Source: Hyphomicrobiales bacterium | GTDB taxonomy: Bacteria; Pseudomonadota; Alphaproteobacteria; Rhizobiales; Rhizobiaceae | Length of the DNA: 64,000 nucleotides | Reading direction: 5' to 3' | NCBI GenBank assembly: GCA_900469345.1 | Contig: UBWZ01000016.1 | Location: 184,600 to 248,599, forward strand | In this document: piece by piece, positions 18,464 to 26,256 of the stretch | How the letters are laid out: every line of letters begins with the position of its first letter | How positions within the stretch are numbered: position 1 is the first letter of the stretch | Program-made: the position numbers and the translations under genes | The notes under the pieces: generated by a model | The model's database searches: none | What the model was told of the DNA's origin: nothing | The model's input: the letters and a program-made list of their open reading frames with translations, nothing else

Positions 18464-19597
18464 ATGGAAGCGGCCCTCGATAAAGAAAGCAAGACCCTGC
18501 GACGTGGCTGGACCACGGGAACCTGCGCTGCGGCGGCCTCCAAGGCTGCCTGCCTCGCGCTGCTGTCGGGCGAGTTTCCGGCCATGGTCGCTGTCACCCT
18601 TCCAGGTGGTCAGCGACCGGAATTCGTGCTCGCCGTGGAAGAGACCGGCGATGGATTTGCCAAGGCCGGCATCATCAAGGACGCCGGCGACGACCCCGAC
18701 GTTACCCATGGCGCGCTGATCATGAGCTGCGTGCGGCGCGGCGCGGCTGGAAGCGGCATCGTTTACAAGGCCGGGCGCGGGGTCGGCACGGTGACCCGAC
18801 CAGGCCTGCCCCTGCCGCCCGGCGAACCGGCCATCAATCCCATGCCGCGCAAGATGATCGCCCAGGCGATTGCCGAAGTCGCCGGGCCGGAGGGCGATTT
18901 CGAGGTGGAGATCTCGGTTGCCGACGGCGAGAAGATGGCCGAAAAAACGCTGAACGGTCGGCTCGGCATCGTGGGCGGCATCTCGATCCTCGGCACGACG
19001 GGGATCGTCATTCCGTTTTCCTGCGCGTCCTGGATCCATTCCATCTGGCGCGGTATCGATGTCGCCCGGGCCGCCGGTCTTCCTCATGTCGCCGGCTCCA
19101 CCGGGAGCACCACGGAACTGGCGGTCGCGGATCATCACGGCCTGCCGGAAATCGCGCTGATCGATATGGGCGATTTCGTCGGCGGGATGCTCAAATACCT
19201 GCGCGACCATCCGCTGCCGAAGGTGACGGTGGCCGGTGGCGTCGCCAAGATGACCAAGCTCGCCCAAGGCATGCTGGACGTGCATTCCAAGCGTGGCTTG
19301 GCCGATCTGGAGGCCCTGGCCAGGCTTTCGGAAGACGCCGGTGCGGCGCCGGAACTGGTGCAGCGCATCGCTACCGCCAACACGGTGTCCGAAGCCTTCA
19401 CCCTTGCCGGCGACCAGGGCCTGGCGCTGGGGGACAGGGTGGCGGCGCTTGCCTGGAAGACGGCTGCCAGGGTGCTGTCGCATCCGCAGATCGCGCTGGA
19501 GATCCTCGTCTTCGACCGGGACGGCAGGCTCGTCGGCCGCACCGAATTTACGCCTTCCAGTCATTCCGATCCCTTGTCCCTGTCCGAGACCAGCTGA
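18464..19597 (+). CDS. cbiD: CbiD-type precorrin-5 C1-methyltransferase
   Basis: A 377-residue CbiD-family protein with the hallmark start [18 protein letters not shown], the glycine-rich [15 protein letters not shown] region, [19 protein letters not shown], and the C-terminal [16 protein letters not shown]. CbiD performs C-1 methylation with loss of the two-carbon fragment in the anaerobic pathway. In this otherwise aerobic gene set (cobG, cobN) it presumably replaces CobF, which is absent from the window. Its 3' end overlaps the convergent cobM by 37 bases. The ATG at 18464 gives the normal family length. Confidence 0.93.
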   Translation: MEAALDKESKTLRRGWTTGTCAAAASKAACLALLSGEFPAMVAVTLPGGQRPEFVLAVEETGDGFAKAGIIKDAGDDPDVTHGALIMSCVRRGAAGSGIVYKAGRGVGTVTRPGLPLPPGEPAINPMPRKMIAQAIAEVAGPEGDFEVEISVADGEKMAEKTLNGRLGIVGGISILGTTGIVIPFSCASWIHSIWRGIDVARAAGLPHVAGSTGSTTELAVADHHGLPEIALIDMGDFVGGMLKYLRDHPLPKVTVAGGVAKMTKLAQGMLDVHSKRGLADLEALARLSEDAGAAPELVQRIATANTVSEAFTLAGDQGLALGDRVAALAWKTAARVLSHPQIALEILVFDRDGRLVGRTEFTPSSHSDPLSLSETS

Positions 19598-20355
19598 TCC
19601 CAGCCGGGGCGGAAGCGGCGAACATAGTCAGCGTTGTACAGCTGGCTTTCGACGAAATCCGACGACCCGAGGCCCTTGCCGACGAAGATCAGCGCCGTGC
19701 GCTCGACGGGCTCTTGCGCCAGCGCCACCTCGATCGTCGCGAGCGTGCCGCGGATGATGCGCTCCTCCGGCCAGGAGGCGTGCACGACGATTGCCACCGG
19801 GCAGTCCGCTCCATAGAGCGGCGTCAGTTCCTCGACAATCCGGCCGATCGCCTGGATGGCGAGATGGATCGCCAGCGTTGCACCTGTCGCGCCGAAGGCT
19901 GCGAGCGTTTCGCCCTCCGGCATTTTCGAGGCGCGGCCGGAAACGCGGGTCAGGACCAGGCTTTGGGCGACCTCGGGAATGGTCAGTTCGCGCCGAAGCG
20001 CTGCTGCGGCCGCCGCAAACGAGGGGACGCCTGGCGTCATCGTGTAGTCGATGCCATGCTTTTCCAGCCGGCGGATCTGTTCGGCGACCGCGCTCCAGAC
20101 CGAGAGATCGCCCGAATGCAGCCGCGCCACATCCTTGCCGGCCTTGTGGGCGGCCAGATATTCCGCCTCGATGTCGTCGAGCGACAGTGACCCGGTGTCA
20201 ACGATGCGCGCATCCGGGGAGCAGTAGTCTAGCAGTTCTTTCGGCATGATCGAGCCGGCGTAGAGGCAGATCGGCGAACGGGCGAGGATATCGCGCCCAC
20301 GGACGGTGATGAGGTCTGCGGCTCCCGGGCCAGCGCCGATGAAGTGGACGGTCAT
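19561..20355 (-). CDS. cobM: Precorrin-4 C11-methyltransferase
   Basis: A 264-residue member of the tetrapyrrole methylase family, with [31 protein letters not shown], the substrate-site motif [16 protein letters not shown] and [14 protein letters not shown], all diagnostic of CobM/CbiF. It adds the C-11 methyl group after ring contraction. Its start overlaps the cobE stop (ATGA), making cobL-cobE-cobM one leftward unit, and its end runs 37 bases into the convergent cbiD. Confidence 0.95.
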   Translation of the reverse strand: MTVHFIGAGPGAADLITVRGRDILARSPICLYAGSIMPKELLDYCSPDARIVDTGSLSLDDIEAEYLAAHKAGKDVARLHSGDLSVWSAVAEQIRRLEKHGIDYTMTPGVPSFAAAAAALRRELTIPEVAQSLVLTRVSGRASKMPEGETLAAFGATGATLAIHLAIQAIGRIVEELTPLYGADCPVAIVVHASWPEERIIRGTLATIEVALAQEPVERTALIFVGKGLGSSDFVESQLYNADYVRRFRPGWDQLVSDRDKGSE

Positions 20356-20759
20356 GTCGTTGCTCCCGTTGCGGCGAGCGCGCAGGTGGCGCCGTGCGAG
20401 ACGATCCGCGGCACGATGATTTCAGACATCTCGCCCGCCGTGGCGAGGGCGGCTGCCTCCGACAGGCTGGACGACTGCGTATGTGCGAAGCTCAGACGGG
20501 AGATGGTCCGGATCCGTGGTTCGGCCGCCAGCAGGTCTTGATCGCCGACGATGTGCAGCGTCAGGCCAAGCCGCGCCGCAAGCTCGATCATGCCGGGCTC
20601 GGTCCGCTTAATCTCGCCGGTGGCAAGGGCTGCGACATCCGCGCGGGTGATCTTCGCTTCGATGCAGGCGGCGTCGAGCGCCGACAGCAGGTCGTCGGCC
20701 GAGGTTCCCTTCCGGCAGCCGAGGCCCGCCACGATCCCGTCAACGACCATCGTCATCAT
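20352..20759 (-). CDS. cobE: Cobalamin biosynthesis protein CobE
   Basis: A 135-residue protein of the CobE / CbiG C-terminal domain family, with the characteristic start [19 protein letters not shown], the [11 protein letters not shown] motif and the Ser-rich segment after LSFAHTQ. Its chemical role in the aerobic pathway is not settled; it is retained in aerobic clusters beside cobM and cobL. Three in-frame ATG codons lie at 20759, 20756 and 20750, so the exact start is uncertain; all overlap the end of cobL by 10-20 bases. Confidence 0.9.
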   Translation of the reverse strand: MMTMVVDGIVAGLGCRKGTSADDLLSALDAACIEAKITRADVAALATGEIKRTEPGMIELAARLGLTLHIVGDQDLLAAEPRIRTISRLSFAHTQSSSLSEAAALATAGEMSEIIVPRIVSHGATCALAATGATT

Positions 20760-21999
20760 CCTGCTTGTTCCATGTCCACTGGGTCACCGGCATGGCCGGC
20801 CTCCAGCCGTTCATCGTCCCGATCGCTGCGGCGCGCCCCACATCGATCCGGATCAGCTGGCCGCCATATTTCTGATGGGCACCGAGAAGAACCGCTTCCA
20901 TCTCGAGCGTGACGGCGTTCGCCACCAGCCGCCCGTCCGGCTTCAGCGCCTGGATAGCTTCATCCAGCACGCCGGCCTCGCTGCCGCCCCCGCCGATGAA
21001 GATGGCATCCGGCTGCGGCAGGCCGGAAAGCGCCGCCGGTGCCTGTCCTTCGACGAGATGAAGTCCGGGAACGCCGAAGGCCGACGCATTGCGCCGGATG
21101 CGGGCGGCGCGTTCCGGATGCGCCTCCACAGCGATCGCCTTCATCGAGGGATCGGCTAGCATCCACTCGATGCCGATCGAGCCGGAGCCAGCACCGATAT
21201 CCCAGAGCAATTGGCCCCGGCGCGGGCTGAGGGCGGAGAGCGTCATTGCGCGGATTTCCCGCTTGGTGATCTGCCCGTCATGCTCGAACAGCGCATCGTC
21301 CAGGCCGAACCCGAGCGGAAGAATGCGGGCGCCGGCGGCTGCCTTCACTTCCACGGCCACGAGGTTCAGCACATGGACGTCCGTCAGCGCAAACCCGTCG
21401 GCAGTTGCCGAGCGGATGCGCTCGGATGGGCCACCAAGGGCTTCGAGAACGGTCAGGTGCGAGGGGCCGAAGCCGGAGGTACGCAGAAGTTCTCCAAGTT
21501 CGGCTGGTCCTGTCTCGTCCGACGTCAGGGCCAGGATGCGGCGGCCCGGATGCAGCAATGGTCGGATAAGATCGATCGGCCGGCCATGCAGAGAGACGGT
21601 CTCAATTTCCTGAAGCGGCCATCCGAGCCTGGAGGCTGCCAGCGAAAAGGTCGAAGGGGCGGGATAAGCGACCATCTCCGATGCCTGTACGTGGCGGGAA
21701 AGGGTCGCCCCGACGCCGAAGAAGAAGGGATCGCCGGAGGCCAGCACGCAGACCTGTTGGCCGCGCAGTGCGACCACATCGTGCATGGTGGCATCGAAGG
21801 GCGTCGCCCAGGGTCGCGCCTCGCCCGCAATTAGGCTTGCTGCCAGCTCCAGATGCCGCCTGCCGCCGAACACGACGGAAGCATTTGAAATCGCATCGCG
21901 TGCGTTTTCGCCAAGCCCGGTGATCCCGTCTTCGCCCAATCCGACGATGGACAGCCAGCGGCTTTGCGCTAAAGGTCTGTCCGGTTCAGGAGACATCAT
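20740..21999 (-). CDS. cobL: Precorrin-6Y C5,15-methyltransferase (decarboxylating)
   Basis: A 419-residue fusion of CbiE (N-terminal C-5 methylase; WLSIVGLGEDGITGLG, VCVLASGDPFFFGVG) and CbiT (C-terminal C-15 methylase/decarboxylase; LLWDIGAGSGSIGIEW and IFIGGGGSEAG). It converts precorrin-6Y (dihydro form) to precorrin-8X. Tandem ATG codons at 21999 and 21996 are the plausible starts; the first shares the palindrome CATG with the start codon of divergent cobK, so the two genes have no intergenic DNA. It is the first gene of the leftward cobL-cobE-cobM unit. Confidence 0.94.
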   Translation of the reverse strand: MMSPEPDRPLAQSRWLSIVGLGEDGITGLGENARDAISNASVVFGGRRHLELAASLIAGEARPWATPFDATMHDVVALRGQQVCVLASGDPFFFGVGATLSRHVQASEMVAYPAPSTFSLAASRLGWPLQEIETVSLHGRPIDLIRPLLHPGRRILALTSDETGPAELGELLRTSGFGPSHLTVLEALGGPSERIRSATADGFALTDVHVLNLVAVEVKAAAGARILPLGFGLDDALFEHDGQITKREIRAMTLSALSPRRGQLLWDIGAGSGSIGIEWMLADPSMKAIAVEAHPERAARIRRNASAFGVPGLHLVEGQAPAALSGLPQPDAIFIGGGGSEAGVLDEAIQALKPDGRLVANAVTLEMEAVLLGAHQKYGGQLIRIDVGRAAAIGTMNGWRPAMPVTQWTWNKQDDDDGR

Positions 22000-22783
22000 G
22001 CGACACTCCATTCTCATCCTTGGCGGCACGACTGAGGCCCGCGCGCTGGCGGGGCGGCTGGCGAAGGATCCACGCTTTGTGACCGAGCTGTCGCTCGCCG
22101 GCCGCACCCGCAACCCCATCGAGCAGCCGGTGCCGGTCCGCGTCGGCGGTTTCGGAGGCGTGGATGGTCTCGTCCAGTATCTGACCGAGCGGGGTATCTC
22201 GATCTTGATCGATGCAACCCATCCCTATGCGGCACAGATGTCCCATCATGCGGCTGAGGCTGCCGAACGCGCCGGGGTGCCGCTGCTTTCGCTGCGCCGC
22301 AGTCCCTGGATACGGCAGCCTGGCGATGTCTGGACCGAGGTCGATAGCGTCGCGGCGGCGGTCGAGGCCGTCGGCGCGGACCCGCGGCATGTGTTTCTGA
22401 CGCTCGGGCGCCAGGAGCTGCTGCCCTTCGAGGAAGCCCCGCAGCATGACTATCTGATCCGCAGCGTCGATCCGGTGGAGCCGCCGCTTGCCGTGCCTCA
22501 TGCCCATTACGTGACGTCGCGCGGCCCCTTTGCGCAAGTCGACGAGGTTGGCCTGCTGACACAGCACGGGATCGAGGTGATCGTCGCCAAGAACAGCGGC
22601 GGTTCGGCGAGCTACGGCAAGATCGCGGCCGCCCGGGGGCTTGGCATCGAGGTCGTGCTGATCCGCCGGCCGGCGCTGCCGCCGGTGCCGTGCGCCGAGA
22701 CGGTCGAGGATTTGCTCATCCTGCTGGAGCAGAGGCTCTCTCATGCGCCGCCTGCCTCCGGTTCGGATTTATCCTTGAAGTAG
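21998..22783 (+). CDS. cobK: Precorrin-6A reductase
   Basis: A 261-residue NADPH-dependent reductase. Its N-terminus ILILGGTTEARALAGRL is diagnostic, followed by LIDATHPYAAQMS, the FLTLGRQEL motif, HYVTSRGPF and VAKNSGGSASYGKIAAARGL. It reduces precorrin-6A before CobL acts. Its start codon overlaps that of divergent cobL, and its last 43 bases overlap the end of convergent cobJ, so the gene is wedged between two antisense partners. Confidence 0.95.
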   Translation: MRHSILILGGTTEARALAGRLAKDPRFVTELSLAGRTRNPIEQPVPVRVGGFGGVDGLVQYLTERGISILIDATHPYAAQMSHHAAEAAERAGVPLLSLRRSPWIRQPGDVWTEVDSVAAAVEAVGADPRHVFLTLGRQELLPFEEAPQHDYLIRSVDPVEPPLAVPHAHYVTSRGPFAQVDEVGLLTQHGIEVIVAKNSGGSASYGKIAAARGLGIEVVLIRRPALPPVPCAETVEDLLILLEQRLSHAPPASGSDLSLK

Positions 22784-23523
22784 CGCGGGGAATAGACGAT
22801 CGGCGGCTTGCCGGTGCGTTCGACAAGACGCGTTTCGTCTGTGCCGACGATGACGCAGGTCGCCATGTCGGCCATGTCGCCTTGTGCTTCGGCGAGGGAC
22901 ACGACCCGCATCCTTTCGTCCGGGCGACTGGCGGCACGGCCGAAGATGACCGGAACAGTGCCCGGAAGATGGCTTCGCAACAGGTCGAAGGCTTCGCCCA
23001 ACTGGTGCGGTCGTGCCTTGCTGATCGGGTTGTAGAAAGCCATGACGAAGCCGGCGGTCGCTGCGGCCACCAGCCGTTTTTCGATGACGGACCAGGGCTT
23101 CAGGTTGTTGGACAGCGAAATGGCGCAGAAATCGTGGCCAAGCGGGGCGCCCGCCCTGGCCGCCACGGCGAGCATTGCGGTGATGCCGGGGACGATCGAC
23201 AGCTCGATGTCGCGCCATGCTGCCGGACCTTCGTCGATTGCCTCGCAGACGGCGGCCGCCATGGCAAACACGCCGGGGTCGCCGCCCGAGACGACACAGA
23301 CCTTGCCGCCACCTGCCGCCATCTCGAGGGCCGCGCGGGCACGGTCCAGTTCCTCGCGGTTGTCGGAGGCGTGCCGGCGCTGGTCCGGGCGCAGGTTCAG
23401 ACGGTCGATATACGGAAAGTAGCCGTAAAAGTGCTCGGCAGCCGTTACTGCATCGCGGGCCTCGGGCGTCATCTGGTCCGGGTTTCCGGGGCCAAGGCCG
23501 ACGACCGTCAGCGAGCCGCTCAT
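22741..23523 (-). CDS. cobJ: Precorrin-3B C17-methyltransferase
   Basis: A 260-residue tetrapyrrole methylase with the CobJ/CbiH signatures LTVVGLGPGNPDQMTPEA, CVVSGGDPGVFAMAAAV, the SIVPGITAMLAVAARAGAPL segment, HDFCAISLSNNLKPW and FYNPISKARPHQL. It methylates C-17 with ring contraction. It is the last gene of the riboswitch-led DUF1636-to-cobJ operon; its ATG overlaps the cobI stop (ATGA) and its 3' end overlaps convergent cobK by 43 bases. Confidence 0.95.
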   Translation of the reverse strand: MSGSLTVVGLGPGNPDQMTPEARDAVTAAEHFYGYFPYIDRLNLRPDQRRHASDNREELDRARAALEMAAGGGKVCVVSGGDPGVFAMAAAVCEAIDEGPAAWRDIELSIVPGITAMLAVAARAGAPLGHDFCAISLSNNLKPWSVIEKRLVAAATAGFVMAFYNPISKARPHQLGEAFDLLRSHLPGTVPVIFGRAASRPDERMRVVSLAEAQGDMADMATCVIVGTDETRLVERTGKPPIVYSPRYFKDKSEPEAGGA

Positions 23524-24311
23524 TTCCCCACTCCGAGTTCGGCCGGCGATCGCGTCTCGGCAGGTTGCGCGGCGGGTCTTTCCGTCCAGCCGGGCACCAG
23601 GACTAGCGAGAAATAGGGCGCCGGGCTCTCGTCCCGGCTTTCCAGCGGCATCGATGCACCGTTCGCCATGGTGCCGCGCTCCACATAAAGCGCGCCGGCC
23701 AGCTTGCCGACGGCCGCCAGCGCCCGGCGAATTTTCGGCAGGTTGCGACCCACCTTCATGATCACGGCGCCATCGGTGTCGCCCAGCCGTTCGATCAGCT
23801 TTTCCTCGGACAGCGTGCCCGGCAGAATGCTCAGGATGTCGTCGCCCTGCACGAGAGGCAGCCCGGTCATCGACCAGCAGCCGGACATTGCCGTTACGCC
23901 TGCCACGACTTCGGAGCGATAACGGCTCGCCAGGCGCACATGCAGGTGCATGTAGCTGCCGTAGAACAGCGGATCACCTTCGCTCAGCACCGCCACGTTG
24001 CGGCCGGCGTCGAGATGGGCCGCGATTTCCAGCGCCGAGCGGTCGAAGAAGTCGCTGATCGGGCCCTTGTAGTCGGCCCCGTCCTTCTGCATCTCGACCG
24101 TGACCGGGTAGACGAGCGGCAGTTCCACTGTCCCGGGACGCACATGGGCCTCGACGATGGCGCGGCCATTGCCGCCGGAGCCCTTCTTGCAGAAGAAGGC
24201 GAGCACGTCCGCCTCGCTTATGGCGCGCACGGCCTTGAGGGTCAGCAGTTCCGGATCGCCGGGACCGGTGCCGACGCCGCTAAGCTTGCCGCTGGAGATC
24301 GCTGGGTTCAA
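23520..24311 (-). CDS. cobI: Precorrin-2 C20-methyltransferase, TTG start
   Basis: A 263-residue SAM-dependent methylase with LSGVGTGPGDPELLTLKAVR, the FFCKKGSGGNGRA region, NVAVLSEGDPLFYGSYMHLH and a GVTAMSGCWSMTG motif, all CobI/CbiL marks. No ATG or GTG lies near the required N-terminus; a TTG at 24311 overlaps the cobH stop codon as TTGA and gives the natural start (M)NPAISSGKLSGVG. This start is inferred from position and family length. Confidence 0.92.
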   Translation of the reverse strand: MNPAISSGKLSGVGTGPGDPELLTLKAVRAISEADVLAFFCKKGSGGNGRAIVEAHVRPGTVELPLVYPVTVEMQKDGADYKGPISDFFDRSALEIAAHLDAGRNVAVLSEGDPLFYGSYMHLHVRLASRYRSEVVAGVTAMSGCWSMTGLPLVQGDDILSILPGTLSEEKLIERLGDTDGAVIMKVGRNLPKIRRALAAVGKLAGALYVERGTMANGASMPLESRDESPAPYFSLVLVPGWTERPAAQPAETRSPAELGVGK

Positions 24312-24937
24312 AGGCCGGTCCTCGCCAGGGCGTTGACACAGGCCGCCGTCATGGCCGAACCGCCCATCCGGCCGCGGACGATTGCATAGGGGATCTGCAG
24401 ATGGTGTTCCATCAGCGCTTCCTTGGATTCGGCGGCGCCGACGAAGCCGACCGGCATGCCGATGATGGCGGCGGGGCGCGGCGCCCCGGCGTCGAGCAAT
24501 TCGAGAAGATGGAAGAGCGCCGTCGGTGCATTGCCGATCGCCACAACAGCACCTTCCATCTGGTCCCAGAGGCCCAGTGCCGCCGCCGATCGGGTATTGC
24601 CAATGGTCTTTGCAAGCGCCGGCGTTCGCGGGTCCCGCAGCGTGCAGATGACCGGATTTCCGGCTGCCAGGCGGGCGCGGGTGACCCCCTGCGCCACCAT
24701 TTCGGCGTCGCAATAGATGGGCTTGCCCGCATGCAGCGCGCCCCTCGCGGCGCTGACGAAATCGGACGAAAAACGGAAATGCTCGGCTGCCTCCACAAGC
24801 CCGCAGGCGTGGATCATGCGCACCGCAATGTCGGCCTGCTCGTCGGAAAAGGGAGTCAGATCGGCTTCCTCGCGAATGATCGCAAAGGACTTAAGGTAGA
24901 TACCGTCGCCGTCGTGGATGTAGTCGTATGCGGTCAT
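24308..24937 (-). CDS. cobH: Precorrin-8X methylmutase
   Basis: A 209-residue isomerase that shifts the C-11 methyl group to C-12, giving hydrogenobyrinic acid. The catalytic histidine is H43 in RMIHACG; the family motifs PIYCDAEMVAQGV, NAPTALFHLLELL and IGMPVGFVGAAESKEAL are present. Its ATG overlaps the cobG stop (ATGA). An upstream reading is open but would lie over cobG. Confidence 0.95.
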   Translation of the reverse strand: MTAYDYIHDGDGIYLKSFAIIREEADLTPFSDEQADIAVRMIHACGLVEAAEHFRFSSDFVSAARGALHAGKPIYCDAEMVAQGVTRARLAAGNPVICTLRDPRTPALAKTIGNTRSAAALGLWDQMEGAVVAIGNAPTALFHLLELLDAGAPRPAAIIGMPVGFVGAAESKEALMEHHLQIPYAIVRGRMGGSAMTAACVNALARTGL

Positions 24938-26256
24938 GATTGTCCTGTGGCAGGCGCCAGCCGTGCCGGTCCGAGCCGGGCAAGGCATGCAGCAGAAGTT
25001 TCGCCTGCGCGCCGTTCCGATGTCACGAGCTCGGAAAGGCGGCGAAGCGTGGCGTTGGTATCGGCAAAATCGATGGAAGCAAAGGGCAGGTCGGCGGCTT
25101 TTCCGCCTTCGACCAGCAGCACGCCCTGCGCTCCTCCGCAGAGCGACAGGGCGGATGGTTGCGGATGGGCGCAGCCCTTGGGGCAGCCGGAGACATGCAG
25201 CCTGAAGGAGCCATCCAGCAGGCCGGCGCAATCCCTTGCGGCTTGTGCGGCGATATCATGGGGGGCGATGGTGCCGGAGGCGCAGGCGGGACGGCCGGGG
25301 CAGGCGGCGATATGGCTGCGGGGATCCTGCGCTGTGGTGACGAAGCCATGGCTGGCGGCGAATGATTGCAGTGCCCGTACGGCCGGCTCGGAACCGATGA
25401 ACAGCAGCGCGTGGTCGAGCGCTGGCCTGACCGAGGCAATGCCGAGACGCTCCGCCTCGGTGCAGAGCGCGATCAGATGCTCGGCGCTTGCCTGGCCGAA
25501 GGCGGGGCCGATGCCGGCGGCAAAGAGATCCTGCGCAAGAGGGAATAGGCCGAAAGGTGAGGTCGTTTGAGGGTGGGTGCCATTGGCCGGCAGGCCGTCG
25601 GTCAGATCCCGGCCGCGCGCCTTTGGACCGCGCATCGCCAGTGTCTGCAGCAGGTCCAGCGTCGCCTCGATCGCGAGTGTTTCACGTAAAACATTGAAAA
25701 CACGACCGGACTCTTCCGTGCCGCCGAGAAGGATCGTCCAGTCCACGCCATCGTCGGTGCGGGTCGCAACCAGCCTTACATCGGCGAGAAGCCAGCCCAA
25801 CCCCAATTGTCCGCCGCCGTCCACCACGACGGAGAGTTTCGGGGCAAGGCCCAGAATGCCGCTTGCGCCCTGCCGGATGGCGTTGGCCAGCGGCCTTGAA
25901 TCGGCGATCTCGGTCGAGTCAAGGCCTGCCAGAGGTGGGGTTTCGACGGCGAGGCCCTCGCGCAGCGGCAGGTTCAGAGCGCGCACATCGCCGTCCAGCA
26001 AGGGAGCCGTCGCTTGGGTCAAGCCCCGGATCTGCAGGTTGCCGCGGGCGGTGACGTCGATCATGCCGTTGCCATGGGTCTGCGCCAGCCGGCAAAGGGC
26101 TTCGAGCTGCAGGGGCGTGACGGCATCGGCCAGTGCGACGCGGGCAAGCAGCCCGTCGCCGGTCAGCATCGGGGCCGACAGGGCCGGGCAGGCGCCGCGG
26201 CGCCGGTCGTCGGCGGCTGCGACCAGGTCCGGGCGGTCGAGCGTAAGGGCGATCAT
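24934..26256 (-). CDS. cobG: Precorrin-3B synthase (O2-dependent)
   Basis: A 440-residue member of the nitrite/sulfite reductase-like family with the cluster-ligand cysteines in CX5C (C319, C325; CPGRPAC) and CX3C (C358, C362; CPKGC) spacing, and an N-terminal ferredoxin-like half containing VTARGNLQIRGL. CobG uses O2 to hydroxylate precorrin-3A and is the marker of the aerobic cobalamin route. Its ATG overlaps the cobN stop (ATGA) within the riboswitch-led operon. Confidence 0.93.
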   Translation of the reverse strand: MIALTLDRPDLVAAADDRRRGACPALSAPMLTGDGLLARVALADAVTPLQLEALCRLAQTHGNGMIDVTARGNLQIRGLTQATAPLLDGDVRALNLPLREGLAVETPPLAGLDSTEIADSRPLANAIRQGASGILGLAPKLSVVVDGGGQLGLGWLLADVRLVATRTDDGVDWTILLGGTEESGRVFNVLRETLAIEATLDLLQTLAMRGPKARGRDLTDGLPANGTHPQTTSPFGLFPLAQDLFAAGIGPAFGQASAEHLIALCTEAERLGIASVRPALDHALLFIGSEPAVRALQSFAASHGFVTTAQDPRSHIAACPGRPACASGTIAPHDIAAQAARDCAGLLDGSFRLHVSGCPKGCAHPQPSALSLCGGAQGVLLVEGGKAADLPFASIDFADTNATLRRLSELVTSERRAGETSAACLARLGPARLAPATGQS

